Positions 18,565-28,221 of a stretch of DNA of 64,000 bases are shown here, in pieces. Made by a program: the position numbers and the translations under genes. The DNA is from Jiella endophytica (GTDB taxonomy: Bacteria > Pseudomonadota > Alphaproteobacteria > Rhizobiales > Rhizobiaceae). Under the pieces are notes generated by a model. It was not told the origin of the DNA. It searched no databases and was given only the letters and a program-made list of their open reading frames with translations. The stretch is taken from positions 248,001 through 312,000 of the forward strand of contig NZ_SOZD01000004.1 of NCBI RefSeq assembly GCF_004519335.1, in the 5' to 3' direction. The stretch's first letter is position 1; the number at the start of each line of letters is the position of its first letter.

Positions 18565-19665
18565 GTGCGACGAAGCGTCGATCTCGGCCTGTTGTTTTCC
18601 CGTTCCGGCAATTACCGGCTGCTTTCCGGCGCCTCCCATGCCGGCGCGCTGGCGGCGATCGAGGCGGTGAATGCCGATGCCGGCCGAACGGTCGCCTTCT
18701 CGCCGGTGGCGCTCGACCCCGAGGGCCGCACCGAGCGCTATGCGCCGCTCTGCGAAGAGATTTTCCGCACCTCCACGGCCCGCCACGTCATCGGCTGCAC
18801 CACCTCCTGGAGCCGCAAGGAGGTGATCCCGGTCCTGGAAAAGCATGGCGGCACGCTCTGGTATCCCTGCCCCTATGAGGGCTTCGAGACCAACGAGCAG
18901 GTGGTCTACATGCATGCCTGCCCGAACCAGCATCTGGTGCCGCTGCTCGCCCATGTCGTGCCGCGCTTCGGCGCCGATGGCTTTCTCCTCGGATCCAACT
19001 ACATCTGGGGCTGGGAGACCAACCGCGTCGCGCGGGACGTCATTCTCGACGCCGGCGGCAAGGTGCTCGGCGAGCGCTACCTGCCGCTCGGCGATACCGA
19101 CGTCGAGCGGCTGATCGCCGAGATCCGGGCGACCCGGCCGGACTTCATCCTGAACAATCTGATCGGCCCCTCCTCCTATGCCTTCTTCGAGGCCTATGGC
19201 CGGCTCGGCGCGGAGGACGCGCATTTCACGCCGGAGCGCTGTCCGATCCTCTCCTGCAATCTCACCGAGATCGAACTGCCGGCGATCGGCCCCTCGGCGG
19301 AAGGTCATCTCTCCGTCGGCCCATGGTTCGCGCCGGCGGGAGCGACGGCCTGCGACGCCTCGTCCTTCTACACGGCGGCCTATTCGGCCGTCCTCGTCCT
19401 CGCCGATCTCCTCGAAGCAGGGGACGCTGCCTCCGCCGATGGCCCCCTCGGCTTTGCCGGCCGCACGTTCCAGACGCCTCTCGGGGCGATCGCCATCGAT
19501 CCTGCCAGCCAGCATGCGCATCTGCCGATCCGCATCGGCCGGGTTCGCGGCGGGCGGTTCGACCTCGTCGAATCGAGCCCGGCCCTCGTCGCGCCGGACC
19601 CCTATCTGTCGCGCTACGATCCGGCCGCACATTTCGGCCGGCCACCGCTGCGGGTCGTCTCATGA
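18565..19665 (+). CDS. amiC: AmiC-like cytosolic amide sensor
   Basis: 366 aa. A type I periplasmic-binding-protein fold without any signal peptide (VRRSVDLGLLFSRSGNYRLL at the start), as in Pseudomonas AmiC, which binds amides and holds AmiR inactive. Conserved blocks: GCTTSWSRKEVIPVLEKHGG, LWYPCPYEGFETNEQVVY and SNYIWGWETNRVARDVI. The start is GTG at 18565 with AGGGAA 8 bases before, just past the leader terminator. The stop overlaps amiR (ATGA), so the two are made in step. It probably senses the amide that FmdA hydrolyses. Confidence 0.88.
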   Translation: MRRSVDLGLLFSRSGNYRLLSGASHAGALAAIEAVNADAGRTVAFSPVALDPEGRTERYAPLCEEIFRTSTARHVIGCTTSWSRKEVIPVLEKHGGTLWYPCPYEGFETNEQVVYMHACPNQHLVPLLAHVVPRFGADGFLLGSNYIWGWETNRVARDVILDAGGKVLGERYLPLGDTDVERLIAEIRATRPDFILNNLIGPSSYAFFEAYGRLGAEDAHFTPERCPILSCNLTEIELPAIGPSAEGHLSVGPWFAPAGATACDASSFYTAAYSAVLVLADLLEAGDAASADGPLGFAGRTFQTPLGAIAIDPASQHAHLPIRIGRVRGGRFDLVESSPALVAPDPYLSRYDPAAHFGRPPLRVVS

Positions 19666-20264
19666 CCCGGCGCGAGCGCATCCCCAATCTCGGCGGCGCG
19701 ACGGCCTTCGTCCTGCATCGCCCGCATCCGGCGACGAGCACGCTGATGCGCCAGCTCGGCGCCATCGGCCTCGATGCGGTGGAAGTCTGGCCGGAGCTTC
19801 CGGCTGAAGCCCTCGGCGCCGACTTCTGCTTCTTCGACGCCGATCTCGGTTTCGACGACCAGTTCCCCTGGAAGGCCGGCGAAGCGCCGATGCCGCTGAT
19901 CGCGCTGATCGGCTCGGAAGCCCCCGGCCGCATCGAATGGGCGCTGGCCCAGGGCGCCGACAGCCATCTGGTCAAGCCGGTCGGCAATTCCGGCATCTAT
20001 GCCGCACTGCTCATCGCCAAACGCGGCTTCGAAGCGCGGCGGGCGCTCGCCGGCGAGGTCGAGAGCCTCAGGGCGCGGGTTTCCGAACGCCAGACCATCG
20101 TCCGCGCCGTCGTCGCCCTTTCGGCCGGCGGCGTCGGCGAGGAGCGTGCCTATGCCCAGCTGCGGGCGCTCGCCATGAGCTGGCAGGTGACCATCGAGGA
20201 CGCCGCCCGCCGCATCGTCGAACTCGAACAGGGAGTGCGCCGTGAGCACCCCGTCGCAAACTAG
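19662..20264 (+). CDS. amiR: AmiR-like ANTAR antiterminator
   Basis: 200 aa. An N-terminal receiver-like domain (about 10-125; FFDADLGFDDQFPWKAGEAP) without a clear phosphorylation triad, a coiled coil (about 128-150), then a C-terminal ANTAR domain (about 150-197; ERAYAQLRALAMSWQVTIED, then AARRIVELE, with the conserved AY..LR..AM). In Pseudomonas, AmiR binds leader RNA and prevents termination until AmiC sequesters it. The leader terminator at 18496-18547 is the obvious target. Its 3' end overlaps the next gene by 23 bases. Confidence 0.88.
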   Translation: MTRRERIPNLGGATAFVLHRPHPATSTLMRQLGAIGLDAVEVWPELPAEALGADFCFFDADLGFDDQFPWKAGEAPMPLIALIGSEAPGRIEWALAQGADSHLVKPVGNSGIYAALLIAKRGFEARRALAGEVESLRARVSERQTIVRAVVALSAGGVGEERAYAQLRALAMSWQVTIEDAARRIVELEQGVRREHPVAN

Positions 20265-21165
20265 CGCCGTCATCGCCACCGGCGATGCAATCTCGCCCGG
20301 CACGCCGCCGGCGCGGCGCGGCGTCGTCTCGCGGCTCTTGCGCCGACCGCTGGCGATCCTCGGCATCGCGATCATCCTGATCACCGTCGGGGGCGCCATC
20401 TTCGCGCCCTATCTGACGGCCTATTCGCCGGACGAGCAGATGTTCGACGGGCTGAGCCTCGAAGGCGCGCCGATGCCGCCGGGCGAAAAGTTCCTGCTCG
20501 GCACCGACCTCCTCGGCCGCGACCTCCTCACCCGCATCCTCTTCGGCGCGCGCACCTCGCTGATCATCGGCATCGTCGCCAACGGCATCGCGCTCGTCAT
20601 CGGCACGCTGGTCGGCGTGACGGCGGGCTTCTACCGCGGCTGGATCGGCACCATCCTGATGCGCTTCACCGACCTGATGATGGCGTTTCCGGCGCTGCTT
20701 CTCGCCATCTGCCTCGCCGCGATCCTCTCGCCCAGCCTCTGGATCGTCGCCATGGTCATCGCGCTCGTGAACTGGGTGCAGACGGCGCGAGTGATCTACA
20801 CAGAGACATCCTCGCTCTCGCGCCGCGAGTTCATCGAGGCCGAGCGTTCGATGGGCGCCGGGACGCCGCGCATCCTGTTTCGCCACATCCTGCCGCATCT
20901 CCTGCCGACGATCATCGTCTGGGGCACGCTCGGCATCTCGACGACGGTGCTGCTCGAGGCGACGCTCTCCTATCTCGGCGTCGGGGTGCAGCCGCCGACC
21001 CCCTCCTGGGGCAACATCATCTTCGAGAACCAGACCTATTTCCAGGCAGCGCCCTGGCTGGTCTTCTTCCCCGGCGCGGCGATCCTCGCCCTTGCCCTTG
21101 CCTTCAACCTCGTCGGCGACGCGCTGCGCGACATCCTCGACCCGACCCAGACGGGGAGGATGTAG
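20242..21165 (+). CDS. ABC transporter permease, DppC type
   Basis: 307 aa with six membrane segments. A TM1 block typical of the OppC/DppC N-terminus (PLAILGIAIILITVGGAIFA) is followed by LGTDLLGRDLLTRILFGART, a family signature. The EAA loop is EAERSMGAGTPRILFRHILP, the contact with the ATPase. GTG start at 20242 with GGGAG 7 bases before. It pairs with the next permease; dipeptide-type permeases also carry small amides and oligopeptides. Confidence 0.92.
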   Translation: MSTPSQTSAVIATGDAISPGTPPARRGVVSRLLRRPLAILGIAIILITVGGAIFAPYLTAYSPDEQMFDGLSLEGAPMPPGEKFLLGTDLLGRDLLTRILFGARTSLIIGIVANGIALVIGTLVGVTAGFYRGWIGTILMRFTDLMMAFPALLLAICLAAILSPSLWIVAMVIALVNWVQTARVIYTETSSLSRREFIEAERSMGAGTPRILFRHILPHLLPTIIVWGTLGISTTVLLEATLSYLGVGVQPPTPSWGNIIFENQTYFQAAPWLVFFPGAAILALALAFNLVGDALRDILDPTQTGRM

Positions 21166-22086
<921 letters not shown>

Positions 22087-22106
22087 CTTCCAGAAAGGAC
22101 AGACGC

Positions 22107-23786
22107 ATGAAATCATTCCTGTCTTGCAGCGTCGCCGCGCTCGCGCTCGGCCTTGCCCTCAGCGCATCGGCGCCGGCTTTCGCCGAGGACGCCGGCATGG
22201 CGAGCGCAAAGGCCGCCGAATACCAGCCGGATCCGGACGCCAAGGAGGGCGGCGCGATCACCGTCACCTACAAGGACGACGTTTCGACCCTCGATCCGGC
22301 GATCGGCTACGACTGGCAGAACTGGTCGATGATCAAGAGCCTGTTCGACGCCATGATGGACTATGTTCCCGGCACCACCGAGCTTCGCCCGGCGCTGGCC
22401 GAGAGCTACGAGATCTCCGACGACGGCACGGTGTTCACCTTCCATCTGAGGAAGGGCGTGAAGTTCCACAACGGCCGCGAGATGACCGCCGACGACGTGA
22501 AATATTCCCTCGACCGGGTGACCGATTCAAAGACCCAGTCGCCGGGCGCCGGCTTCTTCGGCTCGATCAAGGGCTATGACGAGGTCGCCAGCGGCAAGGC
22601 CGACGGCCTGTCCGGCGTCGAGGTGGTCGATCCTTCGACGGTGAAGATCACCCTGTCGCGGCCCGACGCCACCTTCCTGCATGTGATGGCGCTGAACTTC
22701 GCCTCCGTCGTTCCGCACGAGGCAGTCGAGGAATACGGCGCCGATTTCGGCCACCATCCGGTCGGCACCGGCGCCTTCAAGCTGTCCGACTGGACGATCG
22801 GCCAGAAGCTGACCTTCGAGAAGAACGCCGACTACTGGCGCGACGGCGTCCCCTATCTCGACCAGATCACCTTCGAGATCGGCCAGGAGCCGATCGTCGC
22901 TCTCCTCCGCCTCCAGAAGGGCGAGGTCGACATCCCCGGCGACGGCATTCCGCCGGCGAAGTTCCAGGAGGTGATGGCCGATCCCGACCAGAAGGCCCGC
23001 GTCGTCGAGGGCGGCCAGCTGCAGACCGGCTACATCACCATGAACGTCACCATGCCGCCCTTCGACAAGAAGGAGGTTCGCGAGGCGGTCAACATGGCGA
23101 TCAACAAGGACCGCATCGTCCAGATGATCAACAACCGGGCGATCCCGGCCAACCAGCCGCTTCCCCCTTCGATGCCGGGCTACGACAAGAGCTTCGAGGG
23201 CTACGCCTACGATCCGGAAAAGGCCAAGGCGATGCTCGCCGAGGCCGGCTTTGCAGACGGCTTCTCGACCGAGCTCTACGTCATGAACACCGATCCCAAC
23301 CCGCGGATCGCCCAGGCGATCCAGCAGGATCTCTCGCAGATCGGCATCAAGGCGGACATCCAGTCGCTCGCCCAGGCCAACGTGATCGCCGCGGGCGGCA
23401 CCAAGGACCAGGCGCCGATGATCTGGTCGGGCGGCATGGCCTGGATCGCCGACTTCCCCGATCCGTCGAACTTCTACGGCCCGATCCTCGGCTGCGCCGG
23501 CGCCGTGCCGGGCGGCTGGAACTGGTCGTGGTACTGCAACGAGGACCTCGACAAGGAAGCCGCGAAGGCCGATTCCATCGTTGACCCGGCGAAGGCCGAC
23601 GAGCGCGACAAGATGTGGAGCGACATCTACGACAAGGTGATGGCCGACGCGCCCTGGGTGCCGATCTTCAACGAGCAGCGCTTCACCATGAAGTCGAAGC
23701 GGATGGGCGGCGCCGACAACCTCTATGTCGATCCCGTCCACATCCCGATCAACTACGACTACGTGTATGTGACCGATGTGCAGTAA
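22107..23786 (+). CDS. ABC transporter substrate-binding protein, DppA/OppA type (family 5)
   Basis: 559 aa. The signal peptide MKSFLSCSVAALALGLALSA ends at AFA-E. Family-5 features: LDPAIGYDWQNWSMIKSLFD, LRKGVKFHNGREMTADDVKY (the SBP_bac_5 signature) and VGTGAFKLSDWTIGQKL. AAAGGA precedes the ATG at 22107. The last 11 bases overlap fmdA. It is the periplasmic receptor of the amide-operon transporter; the ligand is likely an amide or a short N-acyl compound rather than a true peptide, inferred from context. Confidence 0.92.
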   Translation: MKSFLSCSVAALALGLALSASAPAFAEDAGMASAKAAEYQPDPDAKEGGAITVTYKDDVSTLDPAIGYDWQNWSMIKSLFDAMMDYVPGTTELRPALAESYEISDDGTVFTFHLRKGVKFHNGREMTADDVKYSLDRVTDSKTQSPGAGFFGSIKGYDEVASGKADGLSGVEVVDPSTVKITLSRPDATFLHVMALNFASVVPHEAVEEYGADFGHHPVGTGAFKLSDWTIGQKLTFEKNADYWRDGVPYLDQITFEIGQEPIVALLRLQKGEVDIPGDGIPPAKFQEVMADPDQKARVVEGGQLQTGYITMNVTMPPFDKKEVREAVNMAINKDRIVQMINNRAIPANQPLPPSMPGYDKSFEGYAYDPEKAKAMLAEAGFADGFSTELYVMNTDPNPRIAQAIQQDLSQIGIKADIQSLAQANVIAAGGTKDQAPMIWSGGMAWIADFPDPSNFYGPILGCAGAVPGGWNWSWYCNEDLDKEAAKADSIVDPAKADERDKMWSDIYDKVMADAPWVPIFNEQRFTMKSKRMGGADNLYVDPVHIPINYDYVYVTDVQ

Positions 23787-24720
23787 CTGCGACTACACCA
23801 TCCATCGCCACCAGCACCATTTCGGCTGGGACAACTCGTTCGAGCCGGCGGCGCGCGTCGCCCCCGGCTCCACCATCGAGTTCGAGTGCCTCGATTCCTC
23901 CGGCGGGCAATTCTCGCCGGAGTCCACCGTCGAGGACGTGAAGACCGTCGACTTCGGCAAGATCAACCCGGTCACCGGGCCGATCTTCGTCGAGGGGGCG
24001 GAGCCCGGCGACGCGCTGAAGATCACCATCGAGAGCTTCAAGCCGTCGGGCTTCGGCTGGACGGCGAACATCCCCGGCTTCGGCCTCCTCGCCGACGACT
24101 TTCCCGATCCGGCGATCAACATCTGGAAATACGATCCGGAGACCCTCGAGCCGGCGCTGTTCGGCAAGAACGGCCGGGTGCCGCTGAAGCCCTTCGCCGG
24201 CACCATCGGCTGCGCTCTCGCCGAGCCCGGCCATCATTCGGTGGTGCCGCCGCGCCGGGTCGGCGGCAATCTCGACATTAGAGACCTTGCGGCCGGGACG
24301 GTGCTCTATCTGCCGGTGGAGGTGGCGGGCGCGCTGTTCTCGGTCGGCGACACCCATGCTGCCCAGGGCGACGGCGAGGTCTGCGGCACGGCGATCGAGA
24401 GCCCGATGAACACGGTGCTGACCCTCGATCTCGTCAAGGACGCGCGGCTGAAGATGCCGCGCTTCACAACGCCGGGGCCTGTCACCCGCCATCTCGACGC
24501 CAAGGGCTACGAGGTGACGACCGGCATCGGTCCCGACCTGATGACCGGCGCGAAGGAGGCCGTCGCCCAGATGGTCGACCTCCTCGCCGGGCGCTACCAG
24601 ATGGACCCGGTCGAGGCCTATATGCTGGTCTCCACCTGCGGCGACCTCAGGATCTCGGAGATCGTCGACATGCCGAACTGGGTGGTGTCGTTCTACTTCC
24701 CCCGCTGCGTCTTCGAATGA
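23776..24720 (+). CDS. fmdA: Acetamidase/formamidase
   Basis: 314 aa of the FmdA_AmdA family, which hydrolyses formamide, acetamide or related short amides to the acid and ammonia. Features: HHFGWDNSFEPAARVAPG at the N-terminus, NPVTGPIFVEGAEPGD, the metal/active-site block FSVGDTHAAQGDGEVCGTAI and MLVSTCGDLRISEIVDMPN near the end. It is shorter than the 400-aa methylotroph enzymes but typical of this subgroup. It starts inside the end of the binding-protein gene. An inserted repeat/DUF559 segment follows it, separating it from the transporter's ATPase gene. Confidence 0.92.
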   Translation: MCSNCDYTIHRHQHHFGWDNSFEPAARVAPGSTIEFECLDSSGGQFSPESTVEDVKTVDFGKINPVTGPIFVEGAEPGDALKITIESFKPSGFGWTANIPGFGLLADDFPDPAINIWKYDPETLEPALFGKNGRVPLKPFAGTIGCALAEPGHHSVVPPRRVGGNLDIRDLAAGTVLYLPVEVAGALFSVGDTHAAQGDGEVCGTAIESPMNTVLTLDLVKDARLKMPRFTTPGPVTRHLDAKGYEVTTGIGPDLMTGAKEAVAQMVDLLAGRYQMDPVEAYMLVSTCGDLRISEIVDMPNWVVSFYFPRCVFE

Positions 24721-24791
24721 CGCTGGCAGGAGTCTCGAGCCACCGTCGGCGCGGCGTCGGGGGGAAATCCTCCGACGCGGGGCGCGGCTTG

Positions 24792-24836
24792 CCCCCCTCT
24801 GGGCTGCCGCCCATCTCCCCCTCCAGGGGGGAGATC
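24792..24836. repeat. Family A repeat, left end only
   Basis: CCCCCTCTGGGCTGCCGCCC then a hairpin CTCCCCCTCCAGGGGGGAG; matches the left end of the complete copies at 24959 and 25605. No right end follows in place. It lies in the fmdA to DUF559 gap (24721-25154), which otherwise holds only repeat copy A1. Confidence 0.75.
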
Positions 24837-24958
24837 AGGCGCGTCGGCGTTGGTGCGCAATCCACTGCGATGACGGCGCGTTCGGCGACCGGGTGGCAGC
24901 TTTTCGCCGGCTCGACCGGGATGATCACTGGGGCGTCGGCCGATGTCTCGCCCTTCGC

Positions 24959-25114
24959 GCCCCCCTCTGGGCTGCCGCCCATCTCCCCCTCAAGGAGGGA
25001 GATCCCGCGCGTCGACGGTTTCGCGGTTTCTGCATCGTTGAAGAAAAGCGGCGGCGTCTGCGACCAGCCGATCTCCCCCCTTGAGGGGGAGATGCCCGGC
25101 AGGGCAGAGGGGGG
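24959..25114. repeat. MITE-like repeat, family A, copy 1
   Basis: About 155 bp with inverted ends of about 44 bp. The left end starts CCCCCTCTGGGCTGCCGCCC; the right end, reverse-complemented, starts CCCCCTCTGCCCTGCCGGGC. Each end contains its own CTCCCCC...GGGGGAG hairpin. The interior is nearly identical to copy 2, so positions about 24949-25118 and 25594-25763 form a direct repeat of about 170 bp around the DUF559 gene. Confidence 0.85.
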
Positions 25115-25154
25115 TCGCCGCCGCCGCCGTCACATGCAACGAAACGCACTCGCA

Positions 25155-25550
25155 TCACCGCTCCGCCGGGGTCACGAACATACCTGGCGACTTCTCCTCG
25201 ATGACGGCGAGGACATGCGCACAGGCGCCGTCGATATCCCTCAACACCTCGTCGTTCCAGAAACGGACGACGGTCCAGCCCGCCTGTTCCAGCCACTCGG
25301 TGCGCAGCGCGTCGCGGACCACGTCGAGGTCGTCGCCATGCTGGCTGCCGTCGATTTCGACGATCAGATGATACTCCGGACAGGCGAAATCGACGATGAA
25401 GCCAGCGACCGGAAGCTGACGACGAAAGCCGAGCCCCATCAGGCGATGCGCCCGGACGGCGTTCCAGAATTTCAGCTCGGCCTCGGTCATCGCCCTGCGC
25501 ATGCGGCGGGCGTTCTTGCGGTGGATCTCGGGAACGGTGGCGTGCGGCAT
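25155..25550 (-). CDS. DUF559 (Vsr/restriction-endonuclease-like) protein
   Basis: 131 aa. RRAMTEAELKFWNAVRAHRL then GLGFRRQLPVAGFIVDFACP and LIVEIDGSQHGD: the standard DUF559 layout, in which the FIVDF Asp, IVEIDG Glu/Asp and the following Gln/His form a PD-(D/E)xK-like site, as in Vsr nicking enzymes. The role of this family is not established. It is a lone minus-strand gene inside a plus-strand operon, bounded by near-identical family A repeats. No good ribosome site lies before the ATG at 25550, and the frame stays open upstream through the repeat. Confidence 0.82.
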   Translation of the reverse strand: MPHATVPEIHRKNARRMRRAMTEAELKFWNAVRAHRLMGLGFRRQLPVAGFIVDFACPEYHLIVEIDGSQHGDDLDVVRDALRTEWLEQAGWTVVRFWNDEVLRDIDGACAHVLAVIEEKSPGMFVTPAER

Positions 25551-25604
25551 GAAATGCAGCGTATGGTTTTTGGGGTGGCCGGTCCAGGCGTCGCGCCCTT
25601 CGCG

Positions 25605-25758
25605 CCCCCCTCTGGGCTGCCGCCCATCTCCCCCTCCAGGGGGGAGATCCCGCGCGTCGACGGTTTCGCGGTTTCTGCATCGTTGAAGAAAAGCGGCGGC
25701 GTCTGCGATCAGCCGATCTCCCCCCTTGAGGGGGAGATGCCCGGCAGGGCAGAGGGGG
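25605..25758. repeat. MITE-like repeat, family A, copy 2
   Basis: Same structure and nearly the same interior as copy 1, 645 bp further on in the same orientation. It ends about 60 bases before the ABC ATPase start and so probably replaces that gene's native upstream sequence. No other feature is seen in 25551-25816. Confidence 0.85.
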
Positions 25759-25816
25759 ATCGTCGTCGCCGCCATCCCCGGCCGGCACGGGCACGAGCGC
25801 CGCAAAGTGCCGTCGG

Positions 25817-27628
25817 ATGAGCCTCATTCCCACCATGACAATCGAACGCCGCCGCGTTCCTGCCACGCATGACGACAGTGTCCTCACGGTCGAAGACCTC
25901 ACCGTCGTCGTCGGCGGTGAGGACGGCCCCCGGCCGGTCGTGTCCAATCTCGCCTTCCAGCTGAAGCGCGGCGAGACGCTGTCGATCGCCGGTGAATCCG
26001 GCTCCGGCAAGTCGATGACCTCGCTGGCGATCATGGGCCTCTTGCCGAAGCCTGGTGCAAAGATCGCCGCCGGCGCCGTGCGGCTCGGCGGGCAGGATCT
26101 CACGCAGCTTTCAGAAGCGGCGATGCGCAAGGTGCGCGGCAGCCGCATCGCGATGATCTTCCAGGAACCGATGACCTCGCTCAATCCGGTGCTGTCGATC
26201 GGCCGCCAGCTCGGCGAGGCGATCATGGCGCACGAGCCCGTCGGTCGCGCCGAGGCGCGGCAGCGGTCGCTGGAGGCGCTGAAGGCGGTGCGCATCCCGG
26301 ATGCCGAGGGGCGGCTGAAGCAATATCCGCACGAACTTTCCGGCGGCATGCGCCAGCGGGTGATGATCGCCATGGCGATTGCCCTGAAGCCCGACGTGCT
26401 GATCGCCGACGAGCCGACGACGGCCCTCGACGTCACCGTCCAGGGCGAGGTGCTGGAACTCCTGCGCGACCTCCAGAAGGAGCTCGGCACGGCGCTGATC
26501 CTGATCACCCACGACATGGGCGTCGTCGCCGAGATGGCCGACCGCGTCATCGTCATGCGCCATGGCCGGATGGTCGAGGAAGGACCGGTCGGGGAGATCT
26601 TCGGTGCGCCGAAAAACGCCTATACGCGCGAGCTTCTCGCCGCGGTGCCGCGGATCGGCAGCGGCGATGGCCGGGTGGCGACGCGCGAGCCCGGAGACGC
26701 CGTCACGCAGCCGGTGGTCGAGGTCGAGGATCTGAAGGTCAGCTTCGACATCAAGGGTGGCATCCTCTCGCGCGTTCAGGCGCATGTCCACGCGGTCGCC
26801 GGAGTTTCCTTCAGGATCATGCCCGGCGAGACGCTGTCGCTTGTCGGCGAATCCGGCTGCGGCAAGTCGACCACCGCCAAGGCGCTGGCCGGCCTCGTGC
26901 CCTATCGCGGCGATATCCTGCTTGCCGGCCGCAACATGGCGGGGCGCACCGCCGCCGAGACCAAGGCGCTGCGGCGCGACGTCCAGATGATCTTCCAGGA
27001 TCCCTTCGCCTCGCTCGATCCGCGGATGAATGTCGGCGAGCTCGTCGCAGAACCGATGGTCATTCACGGCATCGCCTCGGGGCGGGAGCGACGCGAGCGG
27101 GTGGCGGGACTGTTCGAGCGGGTGGGTCTGTCGGCGGACCAGATGACCCGCTACCCGCACGAATTCTCCGGCGGCCAGCGCCAGCGCATCTGCATCGCGA
27201 GGGCCCTGGCGCTGCGGCCGAAGCTGATCATCGCCGACGAGAGCGTCTCGGCCCTCGACGTCTCGGTCCAGGCGCGGGTGCTGAAGCTTCTGAGGGAACT
27301 GCAGGCGGAGTTCGGCATCGCCTATCTGTTCATCTCCCACGACATGGCGGTGGTGGAGAACGTCTCCGACCGGGTCGCGGTGATGTATCTCGGGCAGATC
27401 GTCGAGGCGGGAACACGCGACCAGATCTTTTCCGATCCGCGCCACCCCTACACGAAGCGGCTGATCGCCGCCGTGCCGCAGCCGGACCCGGCCCGCAGGC
27501 GACCGGCCTTCGAACGCTCGGTCAGCGAGATTCCGAGCCCGGTGCGCAAGGTCGGCGACGCGCCGCAGCGGCTGCGGCTGGTGGATGTCGGCGGCGGACA
27601 TCTGGTGGCGGAGGGAGCGGGGCGCTGA
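25817..27628 (+). CDS. Fused double ABC ATPase (DppD-DppF type)
   Basis: 603 aa with two complete ATPase domains. Domain one (about 20-280): Walker A GESGSGKS, signature LSGGMRQR, Walker B VLIADEPTTALD. Domain two (about 300-560): GESGCGKST, FSGGQRQR and LIIADESVSALD, where Ser follows the catalytic Glu instead of the usual Pro. The oligopeptide-transporter C-terminal extension follows (HPYTKRLIAAVPQPDPARRR). It supplies energy to the amide-operon permeases. Start ATG 25817 or 25835; neither has a good ribosome site, perhaps because an insertion displaced it. Confidence 0.92.
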   Translation: MSLIPTMTIERRRVPATHDDSVLTVEDLTVVVGGEDGPRPVVSNLAFQLKRGETLSIAGESGSGKSMTSLAIMGLLPKPGAKIAAGAVRLGGQDLTQLSEAAMRKVRGSRIAMIFQEPMTSLNPVLSIGRQLGEAIMAHEPVGRAEARQRSLEALKAVRIPDAEGRLKQYPHELSGGMRQRVMIAMAIALKPDVLIADEPTTALDVTVQGEVLELLRDLQKELGTALILITHDMGVVAEMADRVIVMRHGRMVEEGPVGEIFGAPKNAYTRELLAAVPRIGSGDGRVATREPGDAVTQPVVEVEDLKVSFDIKGGILSRVQAHVHAVAGVSFRIMPGETLSLVGESGCGKSTTAKALAGLVPYRGDILLAGRNMAGRTAAETKALRRDVQMIFQDPFASLDPRMNVGELVAEPMVIHGIASGRERRERVAGLFERVGLSADQMTRYPHEFSGGQRQRICIARALALRPKLIIADESVSALDVSVQARVLKLLRELQAEFGIAYLFISHDMAVVENVSDRVAVMYLGQIVEAGTRDQIFSDPRHPYTKRLIAAVPQPDPARRRPAFERSVSEIPSPVRKVGDAPQRLRLVDVGGGHLVAEGAGR

Positions 27629-27678
27629 GGCTTCTCGGCCGCTCGGTGCTGACCGCTATCATTGCGCGACCGCATGCC

Positions 27679-28221
27679 CTACAACGCCTTCCGCATCAGC
27701 CGCTCGTCCTCGCCTTCCCGCAACAGGTCCGGCACCAGCCCGACCTCGGCAAAGCCGAAGCGCTGGTAGAAGGCGAAGGCCCGGTCGTTGAAGGCCGAGA
27801 CCGACACCCAGAGGCCGTTGGCGCCGCTGCGGCGGGCCTCCTGCTCCATGAAGGCGAGCGCTGCCCGGCCGGTACCGCGCGACTGCGCCGCCGGGCGCAC
27901 GAAGAGCAGCGCGAGATAGGGGCCATTGAGGAAGCGCGGGCGGATCGCGCAGGCGCCGAGGAGCTCGTCTTGCCCGGCAAGGCGCGCTTCGACGCCCGCC
28001 TGGCGCAGGCCGAAGGCGACCGGCGCATAAAGCGAGGGATCGCCGGCCGGCGACAGTGTCGCGGCAAGACCTTCAGCAGCGATGCCGAGCCGCGCCCAGG
28101 GGTCGAGCGTTGCCATCTCCGCCGCGAGGATCGCGGCTTCGCCGGCGGCGAGCGGCGCGATCCAATGGCCAGCGACATGATACGCTTCGGCCCGAAAAGG
28201 CGCCGTGCCGCCGCCGATCAC
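27679..28221 (-). CDS. GNAT-family N-acetyltransferase
   Basis: 180 aa. Acetyl-CoA-binding motif A is LALLFVRPAAQSRGTGRAAL (Q/RxxGxG). A C-terminal NDRAFAFYQRFGFAEVG block is typical of GNAT motif B. GTG start at 28221 overlaps the deacetylase stop as GTGA. The acceptor is unknown. It converges with the ABC ATPase gene across a 50-base gap. Confidence 0.87.
   Translation of the reverse strand: MIGGGTAPFRAEAYHVAGHWIAPLAAGEAAILAAEMATLDPWARLGIAAEGLAATLSPAGDPSLYAPVAFGLRQAGVEARLAGQDELLGACAIRPRFLNGPYLALLFVRPAAQSRGTGRAALAFMEQEARRSGANGLWVSVSAFNDRAFAFYQRFGFAEVGLVPDLLREGEDERLMRKAL

Noticed and set aside
17251-19632. Long minus-strand open frame opposite the four-repeat gene and amiC
   Set aside because: Arg/Ser/Pro-rich translation typical of antisense frames; crosses the terminators at 18285 and 18496.
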